DNA of 64,000 nt from Bostrychus sinensis (GCA_020698575.1 CM036248.1:24788229-24852228), one strand, 5' to 3'. Shown: positions 25,410-38,759, counted from the stretch's first letter. The notes: generated by a model from the letters alone, not told the origin. Numbers and translations: made by a program.

Positions 25410-26869
25410 AGGTGACTGTGATCAGCTAAATAACCAGGAGACCAATTCAGGAAGAGGAGGAAGAGCAGGAAGTGTCGTAACTGAAGGAAAGGAAGTGCAA
25501 CAAAATAAAGGTGAAGACTAAAATCTTCAGGACCTTTGGCTTGTGGAAATTGAAGACTGCATGCACTATGAATACATAACTACTGATCCGTGTGCTGGGA
25601 CCACCTCATACCTCTGACAGCACACAGACAGATCATCTGTTTTTGTCATTAAGTGCAAGGTTTCACAAGTTGATTCATGTTGAAGCAGTACCCTGTCTGA
25701 CAAGTTCTGATAGTTAGCCCCGTGCATGTGTAAATCCAGATTCATTAGTGTCACTCCAAAAGATGAGAACATAGAGCAGCACCTCTCTGTGTTAAGGGGC
25801 TCTTCTCTGCACTGCTCATATTTGCAGTTAATTAGAAAGACCTTTAAGACAGCACACTAGACCTGATTAAAATAGTGCTGTTTAGAAATACGCAGCAGGT
25901 ATAGTACAGCGAGGCACACTCATATACATATTTACCTAGGCATAAGTCGTTGCAAAAAGCAGAGGAGATTTTGAGTGGCAGGACTGTTGGGATGATGAAA
26001 TGCAGCCGGATGTAAAATCTTTCCTGGTTTGAGCTGTGTGACCTCCAAATGGTTTAGACAAGCAGAGCCGCGAGCTAAAGCAAGCTAATCCAAAAACTGC
26101 AAAAACTACACACGAATAATAAGCTCATAGTTTATCTCTTACCAGCAGTTTTATTTGATACTGTTAGCATTTAAATAAGATTATATCAGCCAAAAATTTT
26201 AGGTCTCCCAGAGTGCCTTCAAATGGCTCCACCGATGCGTGTCAGTTAATAATTTATATTTCAAGCCCATGTGAACATCCACATCTTCTTTTTACAAAAC
26301 CCAACCTTTTTGACAGACAAAAATTATAACCTAATCTCTCCTCGTAAACCCACATTCATTTGAAGTTATCATTGAGGAAGCTACTGTTGCATTTACGTAC
26401 ATGTGTTTGTGATAGCGGCTCTAGGTGATGGCCAGTGAATCCTGCTCCCTTGTGCTCTGTCAGTCTAATTGATCGCTCACAGGAGGTTCAGCTGCAATTT
26501 CACTTATCAAACCCAGACAACAGGCCCAGGCTGTTTGTTATTAGGAGCCTTTCCTCCATTGCCTTTAGCTGTGCGAGCTAGGACTGGTTTTAATCATTCA
26601 TGAGAAGACAAATTCTAAATGTGAAGCCTAAATAACAGGTTTGCCTAATGGATGATACCTCTGCGACTACTGTCTAAGCCTACAAATTAGTGCTGCACAA
26701 AAAATAGCAAATGCCTAATTCAATATCTTTGGGGATCATTTTAATGGCAGTGTGACATGGCATGTGGTATTTATAATTATCCTGGGGTTGTTAAAATTGA
26801 CTAAATCAGTGCACATATCAGTTCAATAAAACCAAATATGCTTCAGTTACTAAGGCCTCTCTTGAGTTA
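25410..26869. other. No gene recognised; possible conserved non-coding island
   Basis: No coding signal. About 26455-26640 is of more even composition, lacks simple repeats and carries homeodomain-type cores such as CTAATTGATC and TTTAATCATTCATGAG. That resembles vertebrate enhancers in general texture only, and conservation is untested. Confidence 0.3.
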
Positions 26870-27311
26870 GAGAAATATTCAACCACCCTAAACCTCAAAA
26901 GACACCACAATTATAGAATAAAGTAGAATAAATGACAAAAAACCCACCAAACAAAAAACTTTTATTGCCACATAGCTGACTTATTTTGACAACAAACATC
27001 AACCCAACCTTGAAGTTCAAATGCAAAATGCAACTCTTTAAACACATGCCCATGGGCAGTAGTCACCCTTTAGCTTCAGCACTCTGAGGAGCATCCTTCT
27101 ACCTACAACTTCTAACAAACGCCCTCAGCAAATCCCCAACAAGCTTCCAACACCTTTCAACTGTGATCCCTGTCCACTCCCCTCGCATAACAGCCTCTAG
27201 CTCAGTGATGTTGTATGGCCTCCAGGCTGATAATGCCCTCCTCAAATCACACCAAAGACTTTCAATTGAATTTAAATCTGATGACTGTGAAGGCCACTCC
27301 AGGATGCTCAA
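26870..27311 (-). mobile_element. Tc1-like transposon, 3' fragment
   Basis: The minus-strand transposase C-terminus (27099-27311) is followed downstream by about 230 bp of non-coding sequence ending near GGTGGTTGAATATTTCTC, where a terminal repeat would lie. Sequence beyond 27311 shows no further transposase, so the 5' half and the other inverted repeat are missing. Only an immobile 3' remnant is left. Confidence 0.75.
27099..27311 (-). pseudogene. Tc1/mariner transposase, C-terminal remnant
   Basis: Seventy codons read LEWPSQSSDLNSIESLWCDL near the start, matching the family signature WPSQSPDLNPIENLW that surrounds the third catalytic acid of the DDE/D domain. The corresponding Glu (in SIESLW) is kept here. 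The remainder, with ERCWKLVGD near the C-terminus, fits the end of a Tc1 transposase of about 340 residues. The N-terminal paired-type DNA-binding domain and the first two catalytic Asp residues are absent from this locus. The first Met is a chance start inside the old coding region. Not functional. Confidence 0.85.
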
Positions 27312-30300
27312 GGATCACCTCGTCTACCAAGCCTCGGTCGGCCTGAAGTTGTGCTTAGGAGTAATATTTGTGTGCAACTTCACTCCCCTTTGGTATTTTA
27401 TTGGGTGTATCTATAGTCCATCAGAATGCAGAGAAAGTTGCCGGCAGATGCTGACATGAGATTGACTTCATGCATTTATGGATGCACTTGGGTTCTAGAT
27501 CACTGTTATGTGTCGGTTCTATATATTTGACAAGAGCAGGCCTATAATGTGTTTACAAGGGATTTTAATGGTCGCCTTCATTCAGAGGAGACTCTTCCTC
27601 GTTCACTATGAGACAAGGACAGATGGAGCCTCTCTCTGCTCAGTCTTCCCCCAATCTGTCTTGTACTGTGTTTTACTGTGTGTTCGTGGTCTGGTTTCTT
27701 CATGAATGTTTTATGTGCATGTAGTGCCTATATCCTAGGAATACTATATTGCTCTGTTTTTATTCTGTGCAGTTTATTTAAATCAGTAGCAATCAGTTAC
27801 ACAGTATATTTAAATATACATAATTTATAGATAGAATATAATCTACTGTAAGCTGCTGGTAACAAAGTGCTTTAGAAAACTTGTCTACCTGATACATTTA
27901 GTACCATAGTCATTCAGTCAAAGGCAATGAACATATCATAACAACATAATGACAATGAGTCTTGCAAAAGTAATCGTTGAAGAAAGCGCATTTACTGGAG
28001 CAGTATGTGTTTAGATCAAATGGACCAAGGGGCAAGTCCAGCTTCCCCCACAAGTGTGTTGCTGTCTAAGATCTCAAGGAGTATAGAGAGTGTAAGTAAA
28101 TGCAAGATGGCTAAATATTAAAAGTTATGTTACCCTGGAATTTCCACAGCTGCAAAAAAAAAAAAAGATTTGTCCCTTTGAAATAGTCATTGGTCTATAG
28201 CTGCATAAACATAGGCACAATTTCATGCCAAAATGATCACTCAAATTGCAGTTTGTTTGTCATATCCATTAACATAATCACAGCTGTTTCTGTTTGTATA
28301 GGGCACTAACCTGAAATTTTAAATAAATAAGCAGCTATTTTGAGTTGCTTATATTCTTCTGTCAAGAGCCTCACCTGTTGTGCGTGCCGACATATTCATG
28401 TTTACCTTCATTCCTCCCTCTGAGGACTTCTTCAGACAGACTATGTTGTTTGCCTCTTTGAGAACAGACTCCTTATCACACTCTTGCTGTGACAGAACAT
28501 GGGAATACTAATGCTTGTATGTGCTGGAGTCTGCACCTGTTTTTCTGCCACTCTGCTGTCTCTAACGCAACTGTGTGGAGTTACATCAAACATCTCCACA
28601 CCTCTTCACTCACTGCGTCAGTCTGTCTCCTCCACATGTCTGCAGCCATCAGCTCCCATCTGTCTGGACTTCAGCCTGCACTCACTCTCTCTCACTGTCT
28701 GTCTCTCTCTCTCTCTCTACATGACAGACCTACAAAAGTGTCGGTCTATCTTCAGTTGCTGGTTTGATCTCACGGCTGCCATTCTGCTCACTGACAGTCT
28801 TTTATGAAGATGTTCAAAAAGATCAGCAAAGGAAACAAGGGCACAAGATCAGCTGATGTGAGAGAAAAACAGAGCACACTTGTAAACAGACGAGCTGATG
28901 AATACTGTGGTCCTCAAAAACACCCTCACTGTGACAATGAACCAGACTCTCTTTTGAATCTTCAAAAACCCTGGAATGGTATAGTCTTCAGTATTTTCTA
29001 ATTCTACCTGGTGCACTGTGGGCAATTGTGTTTGATGGAAAAAAGCTATATTGACAGTAGTGTTAATAAAGCCTGCCCCTTTGTTCTGTTTACACCCAGA
29101 GTTGAATAAAGTCAAAGATGTACAATTTAAACATTTTATAACCAATGGCAGCAGCTTTTCCTTGTACTGTACTGTATTTTTAACATTATACTATAATTTA
29201 TCCATACTTAACCTATTATAATATTGTATGGGCAAGTATTGAAATGTTGGTTTTACAAAAGGCATTTGTTTGCTCGGCAACAGTCTCTAATTATGATACA
29301 CCACCACTTTTTTTCAAAACTGCAGCTGCTGAATACCAAATATGTACATTTGTTAACAAGGTAAAGCTTGGGAAATCTCCTCAAAGCTTTAGTAATTATT
29401 TTGTTAAGCAATGTCAAGTTCATTCTTACAATACAAGAAAAGCAATGGATTTTTATCTCCGATCATGTAAAAAATCTCAAGTTCAGTTTTGGTTTAGATA
29501 TCATGGAGCTAAATGATGGAACAAGTATATAGATAAAATGAAATTATCATTATCAAACAGGAAAAATTGTCTATCAATAGTTTTGCCTGCAAAACATAAA
29601 CTGTAAATGAAATAATAGAAAAAAATATATATAAAGCTATAACATAGTACAAATATATAACACAATACAACACATCAAAAATATAATGTAGCATAGTTAT
29701 GATGTACTATTAATATTAAAATGATCAATTGACAATATTATAAAGATGTGATATTTTGTATGTAAAAGTATAGAAAGTAAGGGAAAGCCTATTTGATTTG
29801 ACATACTAGTGCTTTTGTTGTTGATTTTCTGGTTGAATTTTTCTGACATTGATTATTTTATTTATGATGTGTGAAATCAAAAATTTGTTTCTTAATAGAG
29901 CTGTCTATTGCAGATGCTGTACTTTATTTCTGGACTTTGGAGTGTGGCTTTTAGGAAAAGCCTTATAGGTTTCTATCACATGCCACATCACATTTTTTTA
30001 TATATATATTGTTTGTTTCCTTCATGTTTTCTCAATGTGAAAACAGAAATAAATAAATAATAAATAAATATCATGTTTTAGCAACCTCCTGTTATCATAA
30101 GTCAGGACAAGCCAAAGAGGAAAATTAAAAAGGACTCAGGAGTATATTACAGGAAGCACTCTTCTTTGGAAAAACTTCTCTTCATTTCTCTAATTAAGAT
30201 GCTCTGAACAAAGTCCATTAGTCATTTGCTTGCAGGAAGCCATTAGACATTGTATAGCTTGTTTTTGAGAAAGTGGTTTTGATAAAATTTCTGTGTTGAC

Positions 30301-30414
30301 ATTTCCTCTCTTTACATTCCTCGCCTCATTCAAAGACTATAGATGAACTAGCATAGTAAATCAATGTGAGAGTCAATGAATGACTGTCAGTGTACATCTA
30401 TAGAGCCTGCACAC
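27312..30414. other. No gene recognised
   Basis: Background sequence with CTCT runs near 28690-28720 that generate overlapping Ser/Leu-rich frames, a TATA run near 30000-30009 and AATA repeats near 30047-30070. No domain or RNA gene seen. Confidence 0.55.
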
Positions 30415-30486
30415 ACACCCAAAGCAACTGGGATAGGCTCCAGCCTCCTGAGACTTTTAACTGGAGATGGTGGAAAATGAATGAAT
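30415..30486 (+). repeat. Tail fragment of the tRNA-headed repeat family
   Basis: CCCAAAGCAACTGGGATAGG then CTCCAGCC and a terminal AATGAATGAATG correspond to the tail of the copy at 52440-52786 (CCCAAAGCTACTGGCATAGG then CTCCC, ending in GAAT repeats). Only the tail survives, and no promoter boxes are present. Confidence 0.6.
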
Positions 30487-33439
30487 GCTCATGTGGGATT
30501 AACAAGCCTACAAAACACAAAGTTTATTCAGATGAGACAAAACAAAGAACCACTCAAATATAAATATGAACATCTGTGTATGAATTTCATCAGTTTTTAT
30601 ATAAAACAACTTAGCCCTTTGTGCCTTTTTGCCCTTGCAGCTTTGTGGCTGTGACTTCTGTAACAATAACAGAGCAAGGGCCAATTTTGAAAAAAAATAA
30701 CTTTTCATTTAAAAACTTAAATTATGCAGAAAAGTTGCTTTATACAGGCCTGCTTCACATAAATACACAATACCAATCCATTTAAACCTTTTTCAGTCAC
30801 TTCACACAATGCCATGGAAATTGGCCTGCAGATAATCAAACATTTGCATAAACATAATGAAGAAATACAGAGAGAAAAGAGCTGTCAATACTAATTTGCC
30901 TCAAAGTAAACAACTTCAGTATTCTTCCATACAAGACACTAAATAGTACACAACAAAAAGCAGACTCAACTTTACCCTTATTTATATTTGCATGGTTAAA
31001 GATTTAATGTGGCCTTTATAACATGATATATCTTTCAGCACAAACAAATAAAATTGGACAGGCTTTCTCTACAATTGTTCACTGGAGAACAGGAGTACAG
31101 TTATCTTGAATCTGACAAAAAGGCAGTAAATTACAACCTCTTAGACATAATAATCCAACTGTTTCTTTTTGGGTCATAACCTTTAACAGAAAGACTAGTT
31201 TGAAACTCAGCCATCTATGACATTTGTGCTATAACTTGAATTAGGTACTTCATGCTGACTGAACAAAGACATCTGAGCAGTGCATGATGAGGCCAGAGAC
31301 AGTTATGGTTTAGAAAAAATATTATGGTATTTGCAGAGGTCATAGGTCACACAAGATTTCAGGAGGCTCAACAGAATTGTGACTTGAGCGTATCATTATA
31401 TCCATTCCAGCAGGTGATTGGGTGATGGAAATCAATAAATAAGTATGCCTAAAAAACAAAGTGGTGTTTTTATTGTGTGTAGCTTGATCCTAAAAAAGCA
31501 CCTGCTATGCTCCACTAAGCATCAGAGCTCACCAACAGACGGTGTTCATCTGGTTGATCTGAGCTCAGAGGGACACGTACTACGAGCCATGAGGACATGA
31601 GAAAGAACATTCATCAATAGTTTCTCAGTCTGCCCACACAACATCTGCCTCCAGTGAACACATGAAAGGCAGGCTTATCCGTAAGATAACGCACGGAGGT
31701 TACAACAGCTATACAGCTTTATAGGACACCACACAATCTGAAGGATCAATAATATGAAGACTTTGGAGACTCACAAATATCTTTGCATCCTGCCTTTTCT
31801 CAGTTAATTGTCTTTAATCCAACAGAATAAACTCACGAGATAACTGTGTAAATACTGTATTTGTAAAGACCCTAAATCCAAAATAAAGTTGAACTGATGG
31901 ATGGTCTTGCTTTGTGGTGCAGAGACTGAATGACACTGAACAAAGTGAAGAAAGGCAAATCAATCTGCAGTCACGTCACATACTCCTATGATGTCTTGAC
32001 TCACTTTTGTCATCAGGATGTAGACTGTCAGGGAAAGTCCCTAGGTACAATTTGACTATAAAGAAATTAAACCAAAAGAAGAACATTTTACAAATTTCCA
32101 AAATGTCTGAATGTGAAAGTGCCCTGTGTAACACAAACTATGCACAGTAAATGGAACAAAATCTTTGTTCAAGCAGACCATATAGACTGCTGAACATATA
32201 ATTTTGCATAGGCACTGCCAGGAAAGGTAATGTTTAAAGATAGAGATAGAGAAAATGTGTCTCCAAGGTGACTCTATAGCTTGTGGTGACTAAAGCAGCA
32301 GAAACTGAAGATCTGAGCAGCTTTATGTTGTACACACTGGAGGAGCTGGATACAGCTGAGTGTATATAAACACAAACATATCTACTCAGTCCTTTTCTTG
32401 GTTTGTATCACCAGCAGACACCTGAACGTTAGCACATCACTAAAACTGCCTCACATTCTGAGCCATCTGAGAGGACTTACCACATTAACATCTTCTGTGA
32501 AAACTGCTCTAAAGGAACAGTGAAAGTACTGCTGTCATATAAATCATTAATTTGTGTGACAGTGTGCAGCTACAGCTCAGCATCTGCCCTTTGAATGTTG
32601 CCAAAAATCCTCGAGTCAGGTGAATGAGAGAACTCAACTCTCTCAAAGCTCTGGACCTGTACAGTCTAAGCCTCTGGTCCCATCAGCCCTCTGTTCTGTT
32701 TCAACATGTAAACACTGCCTTCACTCCTCAGTGGTCATGATAGCATCACCTTGTCCTATATGGACAACATGTACCATTATTACAGCATGTCATGTCAGCC
32801 TCACACAGATGCTGTAGTCATAATGGTGTTGAAAAGGCTCAGCTGTCAGTTTAGTAGAGAGTGAAGCCATTTGTGGTCTGTTGGATGTCTCACTGTGCAT
32901 TTGGTGAGTTCAAGAGGGTTTTTAATGAGAAATGGGAGCCAGAGGAGTGATTTAAATAGTAAACTGGAATTTTTCAGGTCAAATACTATGGCTGCTCCAC
33001 TGGTCCATACAGTTATTGCTGCTCCACCATATGTTCAGTGAATAAAGGGGAGTTGTGTTAATATGTCAGTGGCATCAGTGCCCTTGTAGAACAAAACCAT
33101 TCAGTTCAACAAAGCCTAGAGAGATGGCTCTTGATCATAAAAACTTTAGAAGACAACTTTGTCACCGACCAGTTTGCATTTTGGTAGTTAATAGTGACTG
33201 GCCCTAGAGCACAGAACACTTCACTAATTGCAGATCCTAAAGTCGTTTACTTATCATTTAGTGGCAGATCTTTATCAATAAAGGCCACAGCTCTGTTGAC
33301 CATGAGATGGAAAAGTCACTTGGTGCAAAAAAACAAAAAAAGACTTCTGCTTAGCTGAATCAAGAGATGTTTTATAGTGTGCTTTGGCCTCTATTTTCAC
33401 TTTGTTTAAAAATCACTTTGCATTATTGTTCACTGCACT
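30487..33439. other. No gene recognised
   Basis: Unbroken A+T-rich background with no long frame, repeat boundary or structured element that I can support. Confidence 0.55.
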
Positions 33440-33606
33440 GGCGTAAAGGACTGGCCACTCCCTATTTAAAACAGCTCCTTAGCTATTTTCAAATGTTTGC
33501 CTGATGAAGGCCCAGTGACGAAACGCTGACATACCTCACCTGTAAATAAATCTCACTTTTGCAAGTTTGACAGTGTACGGTAGTTTACTCTTTAATTTTT
33601 CTGCGC
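33440..33606 (+). repeat. Retroelement-like 3' end with a hammerhead-like core
   Basis: The block GCCTGATGAAGGCCC...GACGAAACG followed by TAAATAAATCTC and TTTTGCAAGTTTGACAGTG resembles a recurrent vertebrate repeat terminus of the GATGAAGGCC...GGCCGAAACG type, recalled from memory. CTGATGA (33501-33507) and GAAA (33520-33523) match the two conserved strands of a hammerhead ribozyme core. The helix between them does not pair well, because the second arm reads TGAC where GGCC would be expected. Probably a dead fragment; family not assigned. Confidence 0.4.
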
Positions 33607-36600
33607 ATTCCGTGCACCTTCTCCGACTCAAGAAAGAGATGTGTGCAGCACTTCCTTGTTAAAGGGGCTATTATTATGCAAAATCGTCTTTTCTGAACTT
33701 TCTACCATGTTATAATGTTGACCTGCAGTCATGCTTTTGTTTCATTCATGCATGTTTGAGTAATCCTGTAATCTCTTACAGTGAGTTTGTGAGAAGCTAA
33801 AACTGCTCATTTCACCAGTGTCTGCCTTTTCCACCTGATCGTTTTTTTGGACAAAACTGTATACTTGGCATTTGTGTTTCGCATTAGCATACATTTTTCT
33901 TTGGATGGCTGACTCTTGAGCCTTCAAATTCATCAATTCCCATTTGCAGTTAATGTCTGGCATCAGCTGGAAAGACCTTGGGTTATTCATGTGAGCTGAA
34001 CCACAGAAGACCCCTCACACTATACAACTCTTTACAAACACACCTTACATAGAGAGGACTTGACCTCACTGCAAAAACTCGCACATGTGGGCACTGGGCA
34101 GTAAGTCACTGAGAGATAATGAGATAACTATGAGCAGAATGTGTGGAGGTTACCATTGGTTCATCAAAATAAAAAATGACTGATTTAAGTGTACTATTTT
34201 TAAAAGCTGTACAGTTTTTACACATTCAGATTCCCATACCATTTTAGATCTCTTAACATCAACTTGAATTACAGTCCAGTGTTTAAGACAATTAATATTA
34301 GGCATGCTATTTTAAACCGTACAATTTTGCACATGGAATATGTACGTAGTTGATATATCCGCTTAAAACTGTTTTACTCCCACCTGTGCACTGAGGCGTA
34401 CAAATATAATCATTCTGAGGATTATTCTACTAATTCTATTTCTCATCTGTCCAAAATATAATAAAAGTTAGTTGATATAAAAAGCTTAAGCTGCTAAACC
34501 CTCTCTTCACTCTGAAAGTCACATAGGGACAAGTCCATTGGGCAACTAGATTATATAGTACTCGAAAAACCATTACACTGTTAAAGAGAATCTTTCACTG
34601 ATGTAGTCTGCACTGAAGATGTACGGTCCTCTATACAAACTAAAGCAGCAATGCCTCATTTGGGCTCTCCGTACCATTTTATGACCATTATAAAACTCAG
34701 AGTCCCTCTCTCTTAGCTTTGTCTGCTTTATGAGACAGAACCAGATGTAGATGAAAATCAAGGCAGTAAAGATATTTAAAAGCTAATTAACATTGTGAAT
34801 GGACTCATCAACTCCACAGCACCAAATACCTTAGGTTGCTGTTGATATATATTTTTTCTATGCAACAACCTGGTCACTGCAATCACTTTATTGTCTGAGC
34901 CACTCTCTGCAGGACTCCACTGAAAGGTTACACTTTCTGCTGTTTGTGATTTGCTGCTATAATATTGTGACCTGGGCAGTATTCTAACAGATGTGTCAAC
35001 AGCAGGAGGAAACACAGTTCAGATGAAATGAAAACAGCTGAAAGTAACTCACTGTTCACTCTACACAATATTTTCAGGATCAGGTCACCCACTTTCTCTG
35101 CTACTGTCTGCTACAACTTACCCTTACACCTATAAACAGGAAAATATGTATACAAAAGTCTTCATTCAACTTCAAAAAATACATTTTCTATTAAAATGGA
35201 TGAAACTGTCTGTCTATATTGGTGTATGTGCAGTTTACATGCCGTGAATGTATGTACTTTATAAAACTAGATGATGAAGTTGTAATTGTTAGGCACTTTA
35301 GACAGAGAAAAATAAACATTTAGTTGTTTTACTTCCTCAAGTCACTTCTAGTACACTGACCTGGTTTTGTCTGAAACTGTTCATTTGACAAACCACAGTG
35401 AGTAAAAGTTGCTCTGGGCCACTGATGCTGTCATGACAGAATAACAGTGGAGCAGCAGTTGGCATTAAACCCCTGCATCTTCAATGTTTTAGTGTAGCAG
35501 TGCAGCTAAAAATAAGAAAATTAAAAGTGACAAAAAGCCATCTAAATAAGCAGAGGCCACAGAGACTTGTCAGAAGGAAGCTCTCTTGTTTTACTGATGG
35601 CTCTTTACTCCAACTCACACACAGCTCAGCTGATGATCCAGTCAGATCAGCACCACAGGAGGTGCACAGAGGTCCTCACAACATGTCAACAAACAGGTTT
35701 AAAGTGAAGGAAAAAAGTTAAAGTCTAAACCAATTAAAGAAGGAGATGACAAGAGCTTCCCGTAGCTCACTGGCTTTTTTATGAATATGAAAGAACTAAC
35801 AATTCCACGTGACTTAGAATTTTATTCTAGCAACAGTCTTACATGACCAAATGACTCCTGACCCTAAAATCTATTATTTTCAGGAAAGACGCTGAGTGAT
35901 GCATTGAAGGTGCAGAGCAGGGTAGACAACAGGAAGTCTTCCCCTCGGAGCCTAGACACTGGTGGTTGAGGTGAGGTGCTGAGTGAGGATAGGCTGAGAC
36001 GGAGCAGAAGAGGCGTGGCATGCAGAAGGTGAGGAGTACTCTCAGTGGCAGGTGTAGGTGAAGCAGCAGCTTGATAAGCATGGAAGGAGTCTTCCGGGCT
36101 GAATTTTTGCTGTAGCTCCATATGTCAGCTTCTAGTTAGTAATATCAATTCAGCCCAGTCATTGTGTGAAAACATGGTTTGGCTGAAGAGAAAGATTTTT
36201 ATAGTGTCACCCCCAGTCCTAATTCATTCTATAGTGTGTTTCAATCTTTGGTCCATATCTATCTTAAGTTGTAGCTGCACAACAACAACAGTCACTCACT
36301 TTATATTTGCTCCAGAGCAATGGTGCTCTTTTCTCTGTTCCCTGTATTGCTCTTCTGTGGAAAAACAAAGGTACTATGGCCTTATGCCGGACCAAATGAT
36401 AATGGTAAAAAACAAACTTATCAAATCTATGAATCCATGTTTCCTTTTGTTAAGTGTTACTGTGAAAAGGTGCAGTCCCTATTTGTTTTATGCAAACAGG
36501 AGTTTATTTACTTCACTATGTGACCAAAAATAGAGCAAAGCAAAATAAAACTCTTTTTCTCTCAACACTGTCAATGAAAATGGAACACTGGTACTCCTTT

Positions 36601-37361
36601 TTTGCAAATTTATTGCAGGTCAGTGCTATGCTTCCCGTCATCTCATCTCTTCAAAGGCTGTTGTCAGTGATTGCTCTGCCAAGATCTGAAGAGCATTCTC
36701 TATAGAAGCCTGCATGCCCTGGGCACAGCTCTCATCTTCGCACTGGACATTGTTGACCTGCCGGCTACAAGTCCAGCTCTAGCAGACAAGTACTTCCACA
36801 GTAACATCTGGTGGATTAAAAAAGCTCTTACAAATGCAGTAACAAATAGTGCTCCAGTGGTGCTGTGAGATGATGTAGAATGATTTGTGTAACCACTTAG
36901 TTCTTGAGCTGCTCAGCACAGAAACAATTTTGTGTGACTGTGGAGAGTTTGCATTTATATGTATTGTATATGCTCATTGGATTAAGGAAAAAGTTGCAAG
37001 TAGAAACAAAAAAGTTGAAATAAATTCAGTTAATAGCTGTAACATCCTTTGCCACACCACTACCAATTCTGTGACTTTACAAAGAGATTTTGTGAGTGAA
37101 AACAGCAGTGCCTCGGGTCTGAGTCTTTAATTGGACAGACAAACCTCATGATGCAACACCACTCAAGCATTTGTGTCATTTTGCTTTATACATCAGTGAG
37201 CTCCTTGCAAATGTTTAATTATTAATCTAACCTCACATTAAAAACAATGTATTTAATTAGTTTGACACTTGTTTCAATTCTGGGAACTGACTCACTTCCT
37301 CTGACACATAATGTCAAACTAAATGTATATTGTCAAAAAATAACTGCAGCCAGGTAGAGTG
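33607..37361. other. No gene recognised
   Basis: Background. The 123-codon frame at 36162-36533 and the minus-strand pair at 35839-36121 show no domain. The minus-strand Ser/Thr/Pro-rich frame looks compositional. No repeats with definable ends. Confidence 0.5.
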
Positions 37362-37585
37362 TGATTAAATGGGTTATCATTACATAAAGCAAGCAATACA
37401 TATTTTTCATCAGAATAGGAGATTAGCCACAACACAAAACCTCTTAGATCTCATTGTTCCTCAGAGAAGCAAAGAAAGTAATACAAGAGCATTACAGTAT
37501 TATGCACCAATAGCCATCAAAAACTTTCTAACAGTATTTCAGCATTATTCAGCAGTATTTTAATAAAGTACTAAAGCTACTAATC
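37362..37585 (+). repeat. Local direct duplication, copy A
   Basis: Shares an ordered series of blocks with 38499-38712: ATCATTACATAAAGCAAGCA against GTCATTACATAAAGCAAGCA, then TCTCATTGTTCCTCAGAGAA followed by GCAA, TTACAGTATT, ACTTTCTAA and TTTTAATAAAGT. The copies are in the same orientation about 1.14 kb apart and diverged by substitutions and small indels. Non-coding. Confidence 0.8.
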
Positions 37586-38298
37586 AATAGTAGTGGGTTT
37601 GTTTGTTTAACTTTTTTATCCAAAGTGAACAGATGACCTGTACCAGCAACATATATTGTTATTATATGACTGATGTGATAAATCATTGTGGTTCTGCTGC
37701 TCTAAAACTGTCCTTATTATTGTGAACTGGGTCAATAGCTTCACCCTTTACAGCTCTGGCACTTACTGTTGGCTCCACTAATAATGAGGAAGAGCGTTCC
37801 CGAGGGTCTGGGACAGCTATGGTGAAGGCTCTGCCCCCCAAGGTACGGTGCTTGGATATGACTGTGGATTTTGACTGGGCACATGTTTACAGGCTCCACC
37901 ACATTCTTGTATCAACAACACAAAGAAACCATCACTACAAGCTGCTGTACAGGAGGTGAGTGATGTGAGGTTGTGCCTTGCTCAGCAGCACTCCTTCCAG
38001 TTCAGCTCCTACAGTAAACACAGCAGCATATGGCAGACTGAAGGTCATCTGCAGAGGGCTGTGTGAGTTAGTGTGTGTGGGGGAAAAACGGATAATTGAA
38101 TGTAAGGAGCTGTAGGAATACTGATGCACCATGGGGAGGAAGTGATGTGAGGCTTCAGCCCAAAGAGGAAATATAGGGTTGAGAGGAAAATGTGTGAATT
38201 GGCAGACAGGGCCGGGCTTGTCCGACTGACAAATAGACTAGACCTTCTGTGTTACTGCTTCCTCTCACACTTATTAACAGAACACAGGAATGGTGGTT
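37586..38298. other. No gene recognised
   Basis: Lies between the two copies of the local duplication. Around 37786-37880 is somewhat GC-richer, but no frame or element is recognisable. Confidence 0.5.
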
Positions 38299-38370
38299 CT
38301 TTTGTTGTTGTTGTTGTTATTGTTGTTGTTGTTTTTTTGTTTTGTTTTGTTTTGTTTGTTTGTTTGTTTG
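38299..38370. repeat. TTG / TTTTG / TTTG simple repeat tract
   Basis: A run of TTG triplets, then TTTTG pentamers, then TTTG tetramers. The Val/Phe-rich frame crossing it is a low-complexity artefact. Confidence 0.9.
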
Positions 38371-38498
38371 CTACAGTCAAAGATGAAATGTAATTTCTGA
38401 AGAAAAAATGCTCCAGTCAATTTTAAGTAAAGTTTCTGAATGAGAAAACTTATTTCTTACCTCGGTGGCAAATGGAATACATTCTAACAACAATATTG

Positions 38499-38712
38499 TG
38501 ATTAAACAGCCTAAAAGGGCTGTCATTACATAAAGCAAGCATTATGTGTTTGTTGTCTGAACAGTTTATCCACAACAAACAACACAATCTCATTGTTCCT
38601 CAGAGAAGCAATGAAAGAAATAAGAGTATTTTACAGTATTTTGCATCAATAGTTATTGAAACTTTCTAATAGCATTTAAGCACTTTTAATAAAGTGGTAA
38701 CGCCATTTATTA
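38499..38712 (+). repeat. Local direct duplication, copy B
   Basis: Second copy of the segment at 37362-37585, with the same order of blocks and the same orientation. It starts at GATTAAACAGC and its last shared block is TTTTAATAAAGTGGTAA. The level of divergence suggests an old duplication, or two copies of one unnamed dispersed repeat. Confidence 0.8.
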
Positions 38713-38759
38713 TTAACTAGATACTTCCACTTTTAAAACCACAAGGTCCCAGGTTTGGT

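Noticed and set aside
35839..36121. Two overlapping minus-strand frames rich in Ser, Pro and Leu
   Set aside because: Compositional, with no domain and no supporting structure.
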